DNA of 64,000 nucleotides, taken from NCBI GenBank assembly GCA_047967505.1, contig CM106540.1; one strand, given 5' to 3'. Below the pieces are notes generated by a model. The model was not told the DNA's origin, searched no databases, and saw only the letters and a program-made list of their open reading frames with translations. The stretch comes from Dipteris shenzhenensis (lineage: Eukaryota; Polypodiophyta; Polypodiopsida; Gleicheniales). This document shows, in pieces, positions 36,301 to 48,709 of this stretch (within the stretch, counting starts at the first letter, position 1; each line of letters starts with the position of its first letter). Made by a program: the position numbers and the translations under genes.

Positions 36301-38340
36301 TCTTAGGGTTAATTCAGACCACCCACCTGCCCATTGAAGAAGAAAAGAAGACTATCGCAAAGAGATTGCATTTAATTGCATCAAACTTAGATTGGTGGGT
36401 GGAGAGATGAACTCCTCTATGTTAGGAGGTATGGGTTTGATCACCAATCGTGTATTTTGCCGAGAGAAAGTTCAGAATCCCAAGTGGGTGGGCGGCCTCT
36501 ACAGGTCAGATAACTTTTTTGAAAAATTAGGTCCGTACTCATAACTTCCATTGGTCCACGTCCCTCCTAACTTTGTTAATGGGCATAAAATAAGTTATTG
36601 TAGGTCTCTAGCGAGGCAATCCATGGAAACCAGATCGATTGTATTCTAGTCCCCATGCTTTGTGATTTCCATGTACGAGTCTGGGAAATAAGGGGACTCA
36701 TGTAATGCCCAGGAGACATTGATCAATATCGTATCAATGCCATCTCTTATGTTGCTTTTAACACCAAATGAGTGGGAAATTTTGCTTAAGGTTTCTTTCG
36801 GCCCATTCCCTGATTCTTGCCATCGATGCAAGGGAAGTGGGCATTTTGCTTGTAATGGTCCTTCTTGTGCTTCCTCTGACAATTAGCTACCGACAAGTGA
36901 AGGAAGTATCTCTGAGGGTGATCCTATTCATGATAATACATACAATGCTAATGATGATACTTTACTGGCTCATGGTGCTCCAGTCAAGAATGACTCCCAT
37001 GAGAAAGCAGTCCAGTCTGCTGCATCTCTCCGATCCACACCGGTTCAAAAAGTATGACAATGGACCTCTGACGATAATACTCCAGTGGTGGGTGGTGAGG
37101 GTAGTCGTGGTAAGGGTTCTCATCCAATGCGTGGTCAGGTTATGCACGCAGGCCAATGCATGGCATCCACTAGTGGACATGTGGACATCCGTGCTACTTT
37201 AGCGCCGTCTAATCACCGACCAACCCCCAAGTCTCTCAGAGCGATCAAGGGAGTTGCCCATAAGAAAACTTCGTTAGGTACCAACCTCTATGCACCATTG
37301 TTGGAGCTCTCAGATGATGATGCTGCTATGTTTCAAGACCATTGAATTTATGAAGCATGATTCAAGGTGTATAAGTTTGCTCAGCTGGAATGTGCCCGGC
37401 ATTGGTGTGCAATGGAAACTTTTGATTCTGGGTTGTCTGATCCATCAAATTGATCTAGAAGTGTGAGCTTTTTAGGAGTTGAGGTTGGTTCCGTGTGGTC
37501 TCCAATATATTTCCTTGCTTGGCTATTCCGTGTTTGTTAATTGCCCGATTCGGGGTTGTGGAGGTGTCACACTACTTGTGCATGATGATCTTCACCCCTT
37601 GTTCATGGCGTAGGATGTGGAAGGCTACTTTGTAGTTGCAAATTGCTCTGTTGGTACATGTGATTTCTTTGTAGTTTCTATTTATGCACCTAATTTGTCT
37701 ACGAACTGTGCTAGGCTGTGGTATAGTATGTGATTGTGCTTTGCAAATCATCACACACTCTTTACTGGTGATTGGAACATGGTGCCTACTGCATCTGACC
37801 GATCTCACTCTTATGCTTAAATTTCTCTTTCTAGAAGAAGATGCATGGTTTTCCTTTTTGACTGCCTGTGACTTGTTTGGCTGGTGCTTCTTTGGGAACC
37901 GCTCTCACCTTCTATGTTTTACCTAACATAATTTGCATGGTGACTCAACATGGTGTGCAACTAGGCTTGACTGAATTTACGTCTCCCATCAAGCTTGGTT
38001 GATTGATCAAAAAGTGGCATACGACCATGTAAGTTGGGTTTTCATGTTGAAGGTTATGCATAAGTTTGGTTTTGGAGAAGGCTGCAAAATGACCTAGGTA
38101 TAATTTGCTAATCCCTCTACTAAAATTTCCATTAACGGGTACCACTATGATTCATTTCCCCTTCATGGCTCTGTTTCCCTCTTGCACCTTTACTTTTTGC
38201 CATCATCACGGAGCCTCTCCTACGACAACTTGATTTCCATCTGGCATCGGGTCCTCTTTGCAGACTTAGTATTGCAGATCAGTCTCATTTCTGATCCCAA
38301 ATGTTTGCAGATTATAATGCTAGTGTGCTAGAAGTGAAAG
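36300..38340 (+). mobile_element. LINE fragment (ORF1 knuckle, endonuclease, part of RT)
   Basis: Around 36780-36880 the plus strand encodes an ORF1 end with FPDSCHRCKGSGHFACNG, a CCHC zinc knuckle with its last Cys displaced. From about 37350 an ORF2 endonuclease begins (ISLLSWNVPGIG), continuing with GVTLLVHDDL and VSIYAPN and reaching the catalytic TGDWNMVPTASDRS near 37770-37815. After a deletion, about 38170-38290 reads PLAPLLFAIITEPLL, the RT box closely matching the minus-strand LINE at 30.8 kb. Several stops break it. The two LINEs are probably the same family in opposite orientation. Confidence 0.78.
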
Positions 38341-38886
38341 AACCCAAAAAAATCCCAGAAAGTATTTTTTGCCTCTTGAAGGAATCGAACCATCACTTAG
38401 GTAGGATTCACAAACGGTTGCAGACATCCTAGCAAAAATGATATCCGCGAATAGCATGGTGCCATTTTAATTGTTCACCCTCAAATGGTTTCACAAATGG
38501 GCGTGGACATGCTTATGTGGCATCTCAATAAAGTTCAGGCAGAGGATTTTTCTTGGGTGAAAAATCAAGGCCGTCCAAAAAAATTTGGAGGCGGACAAAG
38601 AGTAGAGAATTTGCCATCACTTGGCCACTTCTCATTTGTTGATATAGTTAAATTTATATGTTTGTGCGGTGTTCATTTGTGAAAGTACTTATGCCCAAGC
38701 TCCCCGTTACTCGCGGGTCATGTAGGGTCTATGGTCCAATGTGAGGAGCCCGTTTGTGAAACCTACCCTTGAGGGCAAGCAAAAAGACTTTCAAGGGTTT
38801 TAGAGCCACCGTAAGCAAAAAAACTTTCAAGGGTTTTAGAGCCACGGTGGCAAATAATGTACCCTTTGAGTACATACAAATAGTGT

Positions 38887-39420
38887 GTGAAGCATAAGTC
38901 ACACGAATTGACGACAGTCAAAAGCGCGAGTGAAGGGAGAATGACTCCCGTCGTCTCTCCAACCAACAACATCTTCATTGGATCCATGAGAAGCTCGCGT
39001 CAATTCTTGTATCATTTTCCCCTCCAACGTTGTAGCCATTGCCACATTGCTATTTGCTCTTTCAAGGTAGCTTATCGCGTCTCTCTGCTAGATTTTGAGG
39101 CTTTGCTTTCTCGCATTCCTATCGATTCCCGTCGCAACGTCTCAGTATCAATAACTGGCAAACAAGTCCGTGGCTCGACTTTGCGCTGCATGCTAGGATG
39201 CCTGATCGGTCTCACGATTATCTGGTCGAGCTATGTCTTCTCGTCGTTTGTAACTCATACACGTTGCATTCGCATGGATTTCATTCGATACTGCTCGGTC
39301 TTTTACGAGGATTTTATGTGTACTTCATTACTTCAAATGTCTAATTGGCTTGGATCACCGTTCCCTGAAAAGAGAGGAGAGAAAGACTATGACTTCATGA
39401 GATTAGAGAAACAACTTTAG
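38887..39420 (+). CDS. Hypothetical 177-residue open frame
   Basis: A long plus-strand frame in a region otherwise full of stops. It has a hydrophobic stretch (MLGCLIGLTIIWSSYVFSSF, roughly residues 97-116) and a charged C-terminal end. I recognise no domain and see no conserved neighbour. Upstream (38776-38850) a 38-bp unit containing TTTCAAGGGTTTTAGAGCCA is repeated. It may be chance or part of an unidentified element. Confidence 0.2.
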   Translation: MKHKSHELTTVKSASEGRMTPVVSPTNNIFIGSMRSSRQFLYHFPLQRCSHCHIAICSFKVAYRVSLLDFEALLSRIPIDSRRNVSVSITGKQVRGSTLRCMLGCLIGLTIIWSSYVFSSFVTHTRCIRMDFIRYCSVFYEDFMCTSLLQMSNWLGSPFPEKRGEKDYDFMRLEKQL

Positions 39421-39650
39421 CTGAAATGTTACCTTTAGACGCCCATCATTAACATTCGGTTCGGCTCGCTTGTCTTTGCAAAAATACATCTCCAACGATG
39501 CTTGGAGAATGTAACAAAGGAAATCAAGGTATGACTAGCACTTGGGGTTGCTTTGGGCTAAGGGGGATCAAAATGCATGAGAGTTACTACATCAGTGCGA
39601 GTACTCATTGGCTATGTACAATTTAATCATTTGACTACAGCTATTTCAAT

Positions 39651-39768
39651 CGTGATGGAGTTTATGGTTTTCAATCTTATGAGTGACTATAGTGAGATTG
39701 AAACTGCTCTATGTTGTGTTTTTAGAGGATGAGTTTGGGAATGTTCCTGGATTCATCCAGGTATATGC
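39651..39768 (+). repeat. Dispersed repeat R1, short copy (118 bp)
   Basis: CGTGATGGAGTTTATGGTTT through AGGTATATGC matches 40204-40321 closely over 118 bp, 553 bp further right. Upstream of CGTGATGG the two copies differ. Confidence 0.9.
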
Positions 39769-39991
39769 TTCTGCCTTATTATCGGACCATTAAATTTCAC
39801 CTTGTGAAGCTTTTGTCCAAGTTGCGGCCTGTTGGTATTGCGATAATTCTTTCTATTTTAAATGGTGCGTTGCCCTATCAGCTAGATTTAGATGCTCGTT
39901 TGGGAGAGACTAAAATGAAATTGTTTAGACTTCACAAGCAGTTGTAGCTTGAATGAAGAGATTTGGACTACTTTTTGATTAGCCTTCTCCT

Positions 39992-40321
39992 TTAGTGCTA
40001 GCCTTCGTCATGGCTGAGTTTGCCCTTCACCTCCGGAGTGCTGATAGAAACTCAGTACGAAGACTTTGTATAAATGGATGCTCAAGTATGTGTGGGTGTG
40101 TGGATTTGTATGTGTGAGAGCATATTTTTATACTATGATCTACACCCACTGTTGGGCGCTGATGACGTCAGTGGGGATGTCATAGTAGCTAGTCCTTGCT
40201 ATGCGTGATGGAGTTTATGGTTTTCAATCTTATGAGTGACTATCGTGAGATTGAAACTGCACTATGTTGTGTTTTTAGAGGATGAGTTTGGGAATGTTCT
40301 TGGATTTATCTAGGTATATGC
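39992..40321 (+). repeat. Dispersed repeat R1, longest copy
   Basis: It includes CTCAAGTATGTGTGGGTGTG, AGCATATTTTTATACTATG (TATA-like), CACTGTTGGGCGCTGATGAC and the 118-bp 3' part. Parts occur at 39651-39768, inverted at 50740-50920, and at 54211-54444. The TATA-like core and mid-repeat position suggest LTR or non-autonomous element sequence, but I found no paired termini. Confidence 0.85.
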
Positions 40322-41010
40322 AGCTATTTCAGGCCAGCAGCAGCAATAGCAGAATAGGAGGCCAGGTAGAAAGCCTAATGAGCAAGTCTGAAACACCTCC
40401 AAATGTGGCTGCCAGGCCAGAAACAGCTGCAGCAACCTCTCAACTGGGAAATCTCCTTAAAAAGGTAGTTGACGAGCAGAGAAAACACCTAAAAATAACG
40501 TCACCCAGGCCCAAAACTGAGGCGGTCTGTCTAGAGAAGACCTGAACAGCAGGTGGCTGCAAGCTGCTGAGCAAATAAGTGCTGTACAGCTGTGCTTTTC
40601 TTACCTTAGCATGGTGCATTAGTGTCTAACAATCATCTTTATATCATAGTGTATGTGTTGAATGGTCATGACACTCACTTGGACCATTATTACCATGTAA
40701 TCACAAAGTTAATGATAGGTTTTAGCCCCTCTGGTAGGCTAGTGTGTGTGCTGGTATGCACATTATGCCGATATCAGTGCATTAGCGTAAAGTTAACCTT
40801 ATAATTCAAAATTTGCCCCACAGATTGACCGAGCTAGGTCTTTAGGGTTAGCCATCAAAGTCACATTCTCTTGTACTTGTTTTGCACTATTGTGCTGGTC
40901 CAATACCTTCTACAGCTCGTTTTCTGCTTTTCAGATCAGTTTCTACTGCTGTACTACTTTCCAAGCATCCTAATATCGGATCAAAGCAGCTGTGGTCTTG
41001 CCTACTGCCT
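40322..41010. other. Spacer, possible retroelement leader
   Basis: A Gln/Ser/Ala-rich frame (40282-40545) runs out of R1 and encodes no recognised domain. At 40964-40974 GCATCCTAATA, followed by TCGGATCAAAGC, resembles an LTR end plus a degenerate tRNA-Met primer site on the plus strand. Confidence 0.3.
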
Positions 41011-41022
41011 GCTTTGATACCA
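41011..41022 (-). other. Candidate primer-binding site of a minus-strand LTR element
   Basis: The minus strand reads TGGTATCAAAGC, one mismatch from the initiator tRNA-Met complement TGGTATCAGAGC used by many plant LTR elements. It directly follows (on minus) TGTTAGGATGC read in reverse, that is an LTR ending GCATCCTAACA. The LTR body would extend rightward from 41023. A direct repeat of TCAAAGCAGCTGTGGTCTTG lies at 40981 and 41035. Confidence 0.5.
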
Positions 41023-41875
41023 TGTTAGGATGCTTCAAAGCAGCTGTGGTCTTGCCTCAAGCTTCAGCTAGTTGTTCCAGCTTTCTACTGCCTCAAAGTG
41101 GCTGTGTGACCTGCCGCCTTCCTGTTTCCTGCTGGTTTCAGGTCTGACTGGTAGCCGCCCTGCTTTCCTAGGCCTCAGGTAATTTTGCCTTGCTGGAGTA
41201 GCATTCCCTTTGCTGAAGAAGTTGTCTTGCAGCTGTTTGTTGCTGTCAGAGCTGTTTTACTGCACTAAAACAGGTCAAAATGTCTCTGCAAACAATCACA
41301 TTTTTCTACAGCTCTTTCTAGTGGTCCTTCCAAGCCAGTCAACTCATTCCAGCACTTGCAGATTGAGTTCTGCTTCAGTTTTCTGGAAATAAACGGTCAT
41401 AAACAAGGCACATTTTCTATGGTAGGACAGTTTGTACAGTCTGCAGTTGCTGTATGGAATCTGTCAGGAGCACCTGACAGTGCCCTGCATATTGTTCACT
41501 CATTTGGTCAGTTTGGAGATTCTGTAGAGGAGCTTACATTTCTAGTTAGGAGATATTTGTGCTTCAAACACAGGTTATAGTTTGACTTTCTGTAGAAGAA
41601 AGTTTGCAGTTGTTGCATTTGATGTGCAGTTCATTTATGCAGAGTTTTTGTGGACCGGCCTTGGCCTTTATCTGGCACAGTTGCCTTCATGCCTTGGGTT
41701 TTGCTTCTAGGGCATCTTATTTGCAGCATTGCGTCAGGCAGCACATTCTTTGGTTCTCAGATTTTGTGCAGGCCACTGACCTTGTGTGGTCAGAATTGGA
41801 CATTGCACTTGCCTAGTGCTGTCCTTTGATTTAGTCAATTTTCTTTGGGTTCTTTGCATTTGTGCCTTATCTGCA

Positions 41876-44800
41876 ATGGCTAGTAATGATCTTTTTGATA
41901 TGCTTGCTCCTGAAGACAAGCTTGATGGCATCAACTACCCCATGTGGTCATACGTGATGCATGATGTGTTGCTGGCCAAGAACTTGTGGAACATTAGGTG
42001 AGACCTCCTTCACAGGCACCTTCTCCAATACACCCGCCACGATGGGGGTAGTAATGTTGTAGCTGTTCATCATGTGCCATTGCTGCCGCAGTGCCTCCTA
42101 CTTATGATCAGATCAATGGGATGGCAGAGATGCTCAAGCTCATGCCTTGATTGTCGATTAAGAGGATGATATTCCTCGCATCAGATCTTGCAGTATTGCA
42201 AAGGATGTGTGGGATAAGTCAGCCTCATTGTATCGGATTCACAATGAAACATGGGCTGCATACTTCTAGAAGCAATTGGATAATCTGAAGATGGATGAAG
42301 AGGAAAGTATGGATGCCTATTTGACTAAGGTCAAGGATTTTGAAGAGCAGCTGGCCCACATTGTGAGGTTGTGCCAGAAAGTCAGTTTGTGCCCATGATG
42401 CTGAGTGGACTTCCTGATTCATAGCAGGGGTTTGCTACCACATTGAGTTTGGTTGCCATGGCAATCCCAACCATTATAGCTTTGATTGCTATCCCTGGCG
42501 ATCGGGCTTTTGCTACCATAAGGGTAATGTAAAAACAGCAAGGCCTAGTGGTAAACCCAAGCACAATTGTGGTGTTACTTCGGATGCCGACAAAAGTGCA
42601 GAAAAGAAAAAGAAGAGATGCAATTACTGCAGGAAACCAGGTTATAATGTCGTTAAATGCTGAAAGCGAATAGAGTCGGAGAAGAAGAAGAAGTAGTCTA
42701 GTCTTGCAATTATTGATGCTTCCTCTTCCCATGAGAAGGATGAATCAGTCAATGTGGCTTATCACGATTGGGCTTTTATGGTTACATGCCAGATTTATCT
42801 TTCCATTCATGACTCTTGCATGGCAGTTTCTGATGCACAACACATGGTATCTTGATAGTGGTGCTTCTAAGCACATGACTTCTTGCAAGAAGTTGTTTCT
42901 TTCTATGTACCAAAAGGTGACACAGTGACTTGTGCCAATGATGCATCTTATGCCGTGAATGGCATTGGCCAATTTGAACTAACTGCAGCGTCAGGTGATC
43001 ATATCTCTCTACAGGATGTTTTGCATGCTCCATGGATTAAGAAAAATCTCATATCCTTTTCAGCTACAGACACTTCTGGATCTAGAGCTATCCTCGATTG
43101 CTACCATTGTGCCATCTATGATTTTAGAAATGGTAATACCCTATTATCACTGGGGCATTGACATGGAGGTTGTATAGACTTGATGCTTATGACAGAGAGA
43201 TAGACACTGCAACACTTGCAATAGTAGATTTTGTGCTTTCCGATACTTATTTGTGGCATGATGCTTTGGACATTTGAATTATGGCAGCTTGGTAAGATTG
43301 CATTCACAAGATATGGTTGTTGATCTCCAAAGATGCATGCATTGTCCGAACATGTTTGTGAGGGATGCCTAATTTTGGATCCACTGCTCCCTTCTCTCAC
43401 TCTAGCTTGCAACCAACGTGCAACTCCTTGACTCCCTATGGATGCTCGCAAGTTGCATTTGGTTAACAATGATGTGTTTGGATCAATGCGAACAGCATCT
43501 ATTGGGAGCTATTCATATTTTGTTACCTTTGTGGATGATCAATAGGCATACTTGGGTTTACTCATTGAAATCCAAATCAGATGTTTTTGGTTGCTTCAAG
43601 CAATTTCTTGCCATGGTTGAGAATGAGAGCGGACACGCGCTTCTCACTTTCCGCACTGACAAGGGAGGTGAGTACATGTCCCATGAGTTTGCTGATCTTT
43701 TAGCATCTCACAGTATCATACATTAGTAGTGCATAGTGCCATACACACCACAGTTGAATGGTCTTGCAGAAAGAAAGAACAGAACTTTGATGGATATGGC
43801 ACAGTGTATATGATGGAAGGGAAGTCTTTGCCAAATAAATTCTGGTTGGATTCTGTCATGTGTGCCAATTATGTCTTAAACAGGTCACCAAAATAGGGTA
43901 TTAAAGATTACCACACCTTATGAGGCATGTTATAAGCTGGTTGTCTCACACATGATATTGTTCTAATGCCTGGCGTATCCATCTCAGCTATGATATAAGC
44001 TTGAGGACAAGGCTATCAAATGCATTTGATTGGATACAGCTTAGAAAGCGAAGGGTATAGGTTGTATCAGCCTAGTTTAGGCAAGGTTATCATTGTTGTC
44101 TTTGCTGAAAACTCTGTCATGCCTTTTTTGGACCGTCAAAAGCAGCTAACTATTGTTGCTTTTGACGTCTTCGATTCATTGTCGCCTTGTTCAAATCCGC
44201 ATCAGATTTTGTTAAGTCTACGGAGGCTTCAACTCAGCCACAAGCAGGTGCTTTACAGCCACATATTGGATTTTACAGCCTGATATGATCCCATGCAACT
44301 GAAGAGAGGGCTGTCATAAGACAGCAGAAACCAGTGCCTAGATGGTTGTTAGGCACCTTAAAGGACAGCAAACAAGCTGAGCCTTTGTTTTGCCGCACGA
44401 GGGCCATCTCTCTTTAAATGTAGGGACACTTAGTGGAGGTTGCATCGGTTGCTACGACATGCAATGAAGAGCGATTGTGTCAAAATGATCCCTTTGAGAC
44501 CATGGATTGGATGGATGCTATGAAATTTGGGTTGGATACAATATATTAGAATGTCACTTGGCAGTTGTGTGACTAACCTAAAGGAAAGCGTGCCATAGGC
44601 ACTACCTGGGTTTACAAACTCCAAAGGAAGACTGATGGCAGTGTTACCATTATAAGGCCCTCCTTGTTGCAAAAGGGTATGCTCAACAGCAGGGTATTGA
44701 CTTCGAGGAAATATGTACACCCATGTTGCACATCACGACCATTTAGGTGCATCATTGCCATATCAGCCCATCATCATCGGCAAGCGCATCAGCTCGACAT

Positions 44801-45240
44801 CAAAACTGCTTTCCTGCATGGAGATTTGCAAGAGGAGGTGTATGTCTCTCAGCCTCTTGGTTTTGAAGTTAGAGGGTCCGAAAATAAGGTATGCTGATTG
44901 CACAAAGCGTTATATGGTTTGAAGTAGGCACCCCAGGCGTGGTATGCAAAGGTTCATACACATCTAATCTGCCTTGGTTTTCAGAACAGCCCTACAGAGA
45001 GCACTCTTATGTTCGCAAGTTTGATGCTGATTTCTTGGTTCGGATTTTATATGTGGATGATATGCTCATGACTGAACTCTCTACACAGCATACTACAGCC
45101 TTTAAGGTTGACTTGCATCAGTCATTTGCTATGACAGATTTGGTCCAGCTGCAGTACTACTTTGGTGTTCAGTTTGCTCACGTTGAGGGGGGTATTATGA
45201 TGAGTCAGTCCAAGTACATCGGACAGCTCCAGATTTCAGT
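41876..45240 (+). mobile_element. Decayed Ty1/copia retrotransposon (gag to RT)
   Basis: Domains come in copia order on the plus strand. Gag starts at ATG 41876 (KLDGINYPMWSYVM). A zinc knuckle lies at about 42619-42660 with its His changed to Tyr (CNYCRKPGYNVVKC). Protease WYLDSGASKHMT (about 42845) keeps the catalytic DSG. The integrase region has RTDKGGEYMSHEF and LNGLAERKNRTLMDM (43640-43800). The RT has QLDIKTAFLHGDLQEEVYV (about 44790), YVDDML at about 45050 and MMSQSKYIGQLQ (about 45200). It stops abruptly there; RNase H and the 3' LTR are missing. Stops and shifts occur throughout. The 5' LTR was not delimited. Confidence 0.9.
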
Positions 45241-45488
45241 TTGAGGGCTGCAAACTGTCCTCTGGGCTCCATAGCGCTTGGGTAATGAACCCCTCTTAGA
45301 ACCTGTAACCATTAATTAAAGCGCACATAACCATGGCACCCATTAACCATTAGCGCTTTTGCATGCAAACTGCTTTCGCCGAACCCAAGTCATGTTGACC
45401 GGAGTTTGAGGTTCTTTGATTAACCGCAGTTAACCCTCTTGGCATATGCCAAGTCTTCCTAACTAGGATTAGGCTTACGTAACCAGGG

Positions 45489-45753
45489 TTAAGTATCTTT
45501 GACTGAAGTCAATACTTTGACAAAAAGAAATAAGTTTTGAACAAGCGGAAAGCACCCTGGAGCATAGAAGCAAGGGTATCCAAAAACTGTGTTTGTGTTG
45601 CCTGCGCTTCTCGAGATGCAGGAGAGAGAGGCTGAGTTGTAGAGGATCTCTGTACCACCAAAGGATGCACCCACTATGGAAGGCGTTTGCTCATGCTGAG
45701 CAGCCTCATCACTATCATGCAATGTATCCCGAGGGGCACGCTTGGGTGGCATG
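45489..45753 (-). pseudogene. Probable LTR-retrotransposon gag N terminus
   Basis: The minus strand from ATG 45753 reads MPPKRAPRDTLHDSDEAAQ, the basic-then-acidic start typical of plant gypsy Gag proteins. It lies downstream (on minus) of the primer site at 46852-46863, in the position expected for gag. The frame ends by 45489 without a capsid domain. The evidence is position and composition only. Confidence 0.35.
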
Positions 45754-46079
45754 GTGGCTGTTCGGGAGTGAGACGCTCGAATGCAAGCAATGAGATGAAG
45801 TGGACTCAAAGAAAGAGATAGCAAAAACCCTATTGTAATGAGCACCTCTGATAGCATGTGTAGAACCACTAAAAGGACCGATGGTGAAGCTCGAGAGGAG
45901 AATCGATGAAGAGGCTTCAAAACGGAGTCAAAATGGCTCCAAACGGGCATGTGAAAGGCCCCTAAATGAGTCTGAAATTTTGACTTTTTACCCCTTCTTA
46001 TCTTTCTCGTTTTTTTTTTTTTTTTGGGAGGGGGGGAAGGGGGGGGGGGTTCCGTAAGTCACCGAGAATGATTAGTACA

Positions 46080-46250
46080 GCACTAACCTAAGACTATTAG
46101 GACTGCTAGGACATTGACTTAGGCCAACCTAACCCTAATTAGCACTAACCTAACCTAGCCCAAGTAACTAAACTTAACCTAGCTAAACAGACCTAACTAA
46201 CCTAACCCAAGTAACTAACCCAACCCTGGCTAACTTAACCTAAAAAATAC
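46080..46250. repeat. CTAACC-rich degenerate stretch
   Basis: CTAACC, CTAACCTAACC and CCCAAGTAACTAA words recur irregularly over about 170 bp. They look faintly telomere-like but lack any perfect array of CCCTAAA units. A run of T then G (46010-46049) lies just upstream. Confidence 0.6.
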
Positions 46251-46851
46251 ATGGAGACTAAGGTTTTTTTTGATGCGGGATAAGCGACGGCAGTGGCACA
46301 ACGAGGGTGGCGGAGAGATGGAAGGCGATGAGCGGGCGATGGAGAGACGAAAGGCGACGAGCGGATGGGTTGAGTAGCTAAGGGCTGCCATCAGGCGATG
46401 AACTGATGAGAGACTAACGAATACCAGATAACATCTGAGGGCCTGAGCAATCGAGTGGATGCAGACATAGGAACCGGCCTTGGTGGCCAGATTCAGGTCG
46501 GCTGCTCTAACGCTGAATCAGTGACATTTGCGCCAACGCCACGAGCTCGTCTGTGATTGGTTTGTAGCAATTTGTCTACCAATTCGTCACACTACTCCTG
46601 GGGGCTATTGGGCAGGCAATTTGTGCAACGTTGAACCCTTCGTATGGATCTCTATTCCTAGTGTTTGGAAGGAAGCTGAGGTTATTCGCTGCCTTGGCGC
46701 CTGTTCCTTGTAGGTCCGGTGAAGATGTTGTTGGGCAATAATTATCTGCCTCAGGACGGTCTTGGCACAAAGTTTGTTACGCCAGTTTTGGCTTCAAAGA
46801 ATGCAAGATGAAAGATGAAAGGAGACGGAAGCAACAATACCAAAGAGCGGA

Positions 46852-46863
46852 GCTTTGATACCA
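46852..46863 (-). other. Primer-binding site of a minus-strand LTR element
   Basis: The minus strand reads TGGTATCAAAGC, one mismatch from the initiator tRNA-Met complement. One base further right the plus strand starts TGCAATGAAGG, so the LTR would end CCTTCATTGCA on the minus strand, with the required CA end. This spacing is typical of plant LTR retrotransposons. Confidence 0.65.
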
Positions 46864-46864
46864 A

Positions 46865-47200
46865 TGCAATGAAGGAGACAAGGGGACAAATTGGAGGAGG
46901 GAGAGATAGGAAGGGGGAGAAGGAGAGAGAAGTGTGGAAAGGGAGAAGAGGGAGGAGAAGAGAGGTTGGGAGAGAAGGGAGAAGGAAAGAGAGAGAGATA
47001 GAGAGAGATTGGAGAGAGAGTGTAGGCAGCACGTAGGAGGGAGGAGAAGGGAGTAGATAGGATTAGATGTCACATCAAAAAGTGTACAAGTCGGGGTGGA
47101 TGGGGACTTATATAGTCCACATTTCCCACCTAAGAGACCTCTAAAGATCCTCTAAATTGCCCCTTTTTCCCCTTCCTTACAAAGATAAGAGACCAGCAGG
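46865..47200 (-). mobile_element. Candidate LTR (minus) with TATA box
   Basis: To the right of the primer site lies a purine-rich tract (46880-47040), pyrimidine-rich on the minus strand. A minus-strand TATA box, CTATATAAG, lies near 47108-47117. TATA then transcribed region then CA then primer site is the normal order of a 5' LTR. The far end is not identified, so the right boundary is approximate. Confidence 0.5.
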
Positions 47201-47717
47201 CACTAATACGGATGTGATGACCAAGAATAGTCAAGTTTTGGGCTCCTGAAATGAATGCAAGTGTTGAGATGAGACAACACTAAGATATGCTAGTATAGAC
47301 AAACCCTTGAGACATAACCTCATAACCCTACCACATAGTTTGGGAAACCAATGGAGCCATGAAAGGAAAGTATACATGTATAGACCCAAATGATGCATTC
47401 ACCATTGACCTCTTTGATCAATGTGCAATCAAACTTGTATAATGCCAGAAATAATATGCTCTTATGCACCTCCTTTTCCCATGACATCATTTAACCTTCT
47501 CAATACTCCAAGCGGCCTTTAAACTTTGATTTTATACGATAAGTATGCGTCAACTTTTTATGCCAACAAATTGCTTTTGCTTGAAACAATAGAAGTAATG
47601 TCTTACTGCTATGTAAGCACTTGATCAAGGATATGGAAGAATTGCCAAAGCCTGCAAGGTTGGCCATAGTGAATTGCCTCAAGAAATAAATCTGGATGCT
47701 GACCAAATGTTATGTGG

Positions 47718-47930
47718 GAACCCAGTGCCAGTTACTCCCTTGATAGGGAAGCTCTGTCTTCATGTACAGAACTATGTTGATCAGTAGGATTTCTTCATCT
47801 CCCCATTGAAGCATCATGATGTGTTTTTGGGTATGCCTTGGTTCCACCGCAAGGCAATGAAGCTAACCCTTCCTGAGAGAGTGCTTGAGTTTGTATATAG
47901 AGTAAAACACAGCGTATGGTTGCCAAGAAT
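47718..47930 (+). pseudogene. Gypsy protease C-terminal remnant
   Basis: The plus strand reads FFISPLKHHDVFLGMPWFH, the conserved second half of gypsy-type aspartic proteases (canonical DxILGMxWL), preceded by a stop in frame. The catalytic DSG half is not visible upstream. About 300 bp later the RT-leading segment LPGELPL and the NEKKS linker follow, as in intact polyproteins. Confidence 0.7.
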
Positions 47931-48197
47931 AAAGGGGAGACCATCCCCATTGTATCTAATGTTTCAATTAGAAAAGCAATAAAGTCCGCAATTTCAGCGT
48001 ATATGGTTTTTATAAAAGAAAGAGATGTTGAAATGCATGATGAAACAAATGAAGCAAATAAGGATAAATTTATGTTTCTTGTAAACCTTAAAGATTGTTT
48101 TTTTGGTGCTTTGCCAGGGGAGTTACCCCTGAAGATCATGGTATAGGACTCATTTCTGGTAGTGAGCCACCTAATAGGCCCCCATAAAGAGTTAGTG

Positions 48198-48709
48198 CAA
48201 CTCAACGAGAAGAAATCATGGCCCAAGTGCAAGACTTGATTCAAACCATTTCCCCTTCATTTTGCTCCCATGTACTGGTTATACAGAAGAAAGATGGTTC
48301 ATTTCGTATGTTCGTTGACTATCGCGCACTGAACAAAATGACCATCAAGACTAGATTCCCAATTCCATGCATCGATGATGTGTTGGACCAGCTAAATGGA
48401 GCCTCCATTTTTAGTAGGATAGACTTAATTGGTTATCACCAACTCAACGAGAAGAAATCATGACCCAAGTGCAAGACTTATTATCTAAGGGGCTGATTCA
48501 AACCATTCTCTCTCCATTTTGCTCCCCTGTACTGGTTATACAGAAGAAAGATGGTTCATTTTGTATGTTCGTTGACTATCGCGCACTGAACAAAATAACC
48601 ATTAAGACCAGATTCCCAATTCCACGCATCGATGATGTGTTGGACCAGTTAAATGGAGCCTTCGTTTTCAGTAGGATAGACTTAAAGTCTAAATATTGGT
48701 TATCACCAA
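48198..48709. repeat. Tandem duplication of the gypsy RT start (about 242 and 268 bp)
   Basis: CAACTCAACGAGAAGAAATC starts at 48198 and again at 48440. Both copies encode CSxVLVIQKKDGSF, FVDYRALNK, FPIPxIDDVLDQLNG and SRIDL. The first copy lacks LLSKGL and ends within SRIDL, where it joins the second. The reverse transcriptase therefore has its fingers region twice. Confidence 0.93.

Noticed and set aside
46080-46250. Interstitial telomere array
   Set aside because: CTAACC words are irregular; no consecutive CCCTAAA or CCTAAA units.
48198-48463. Independent second gypsy element
   Set aside because: The first RT segment is a tandem duplicate of the adjacent one (same flanks), not a separate insertion.
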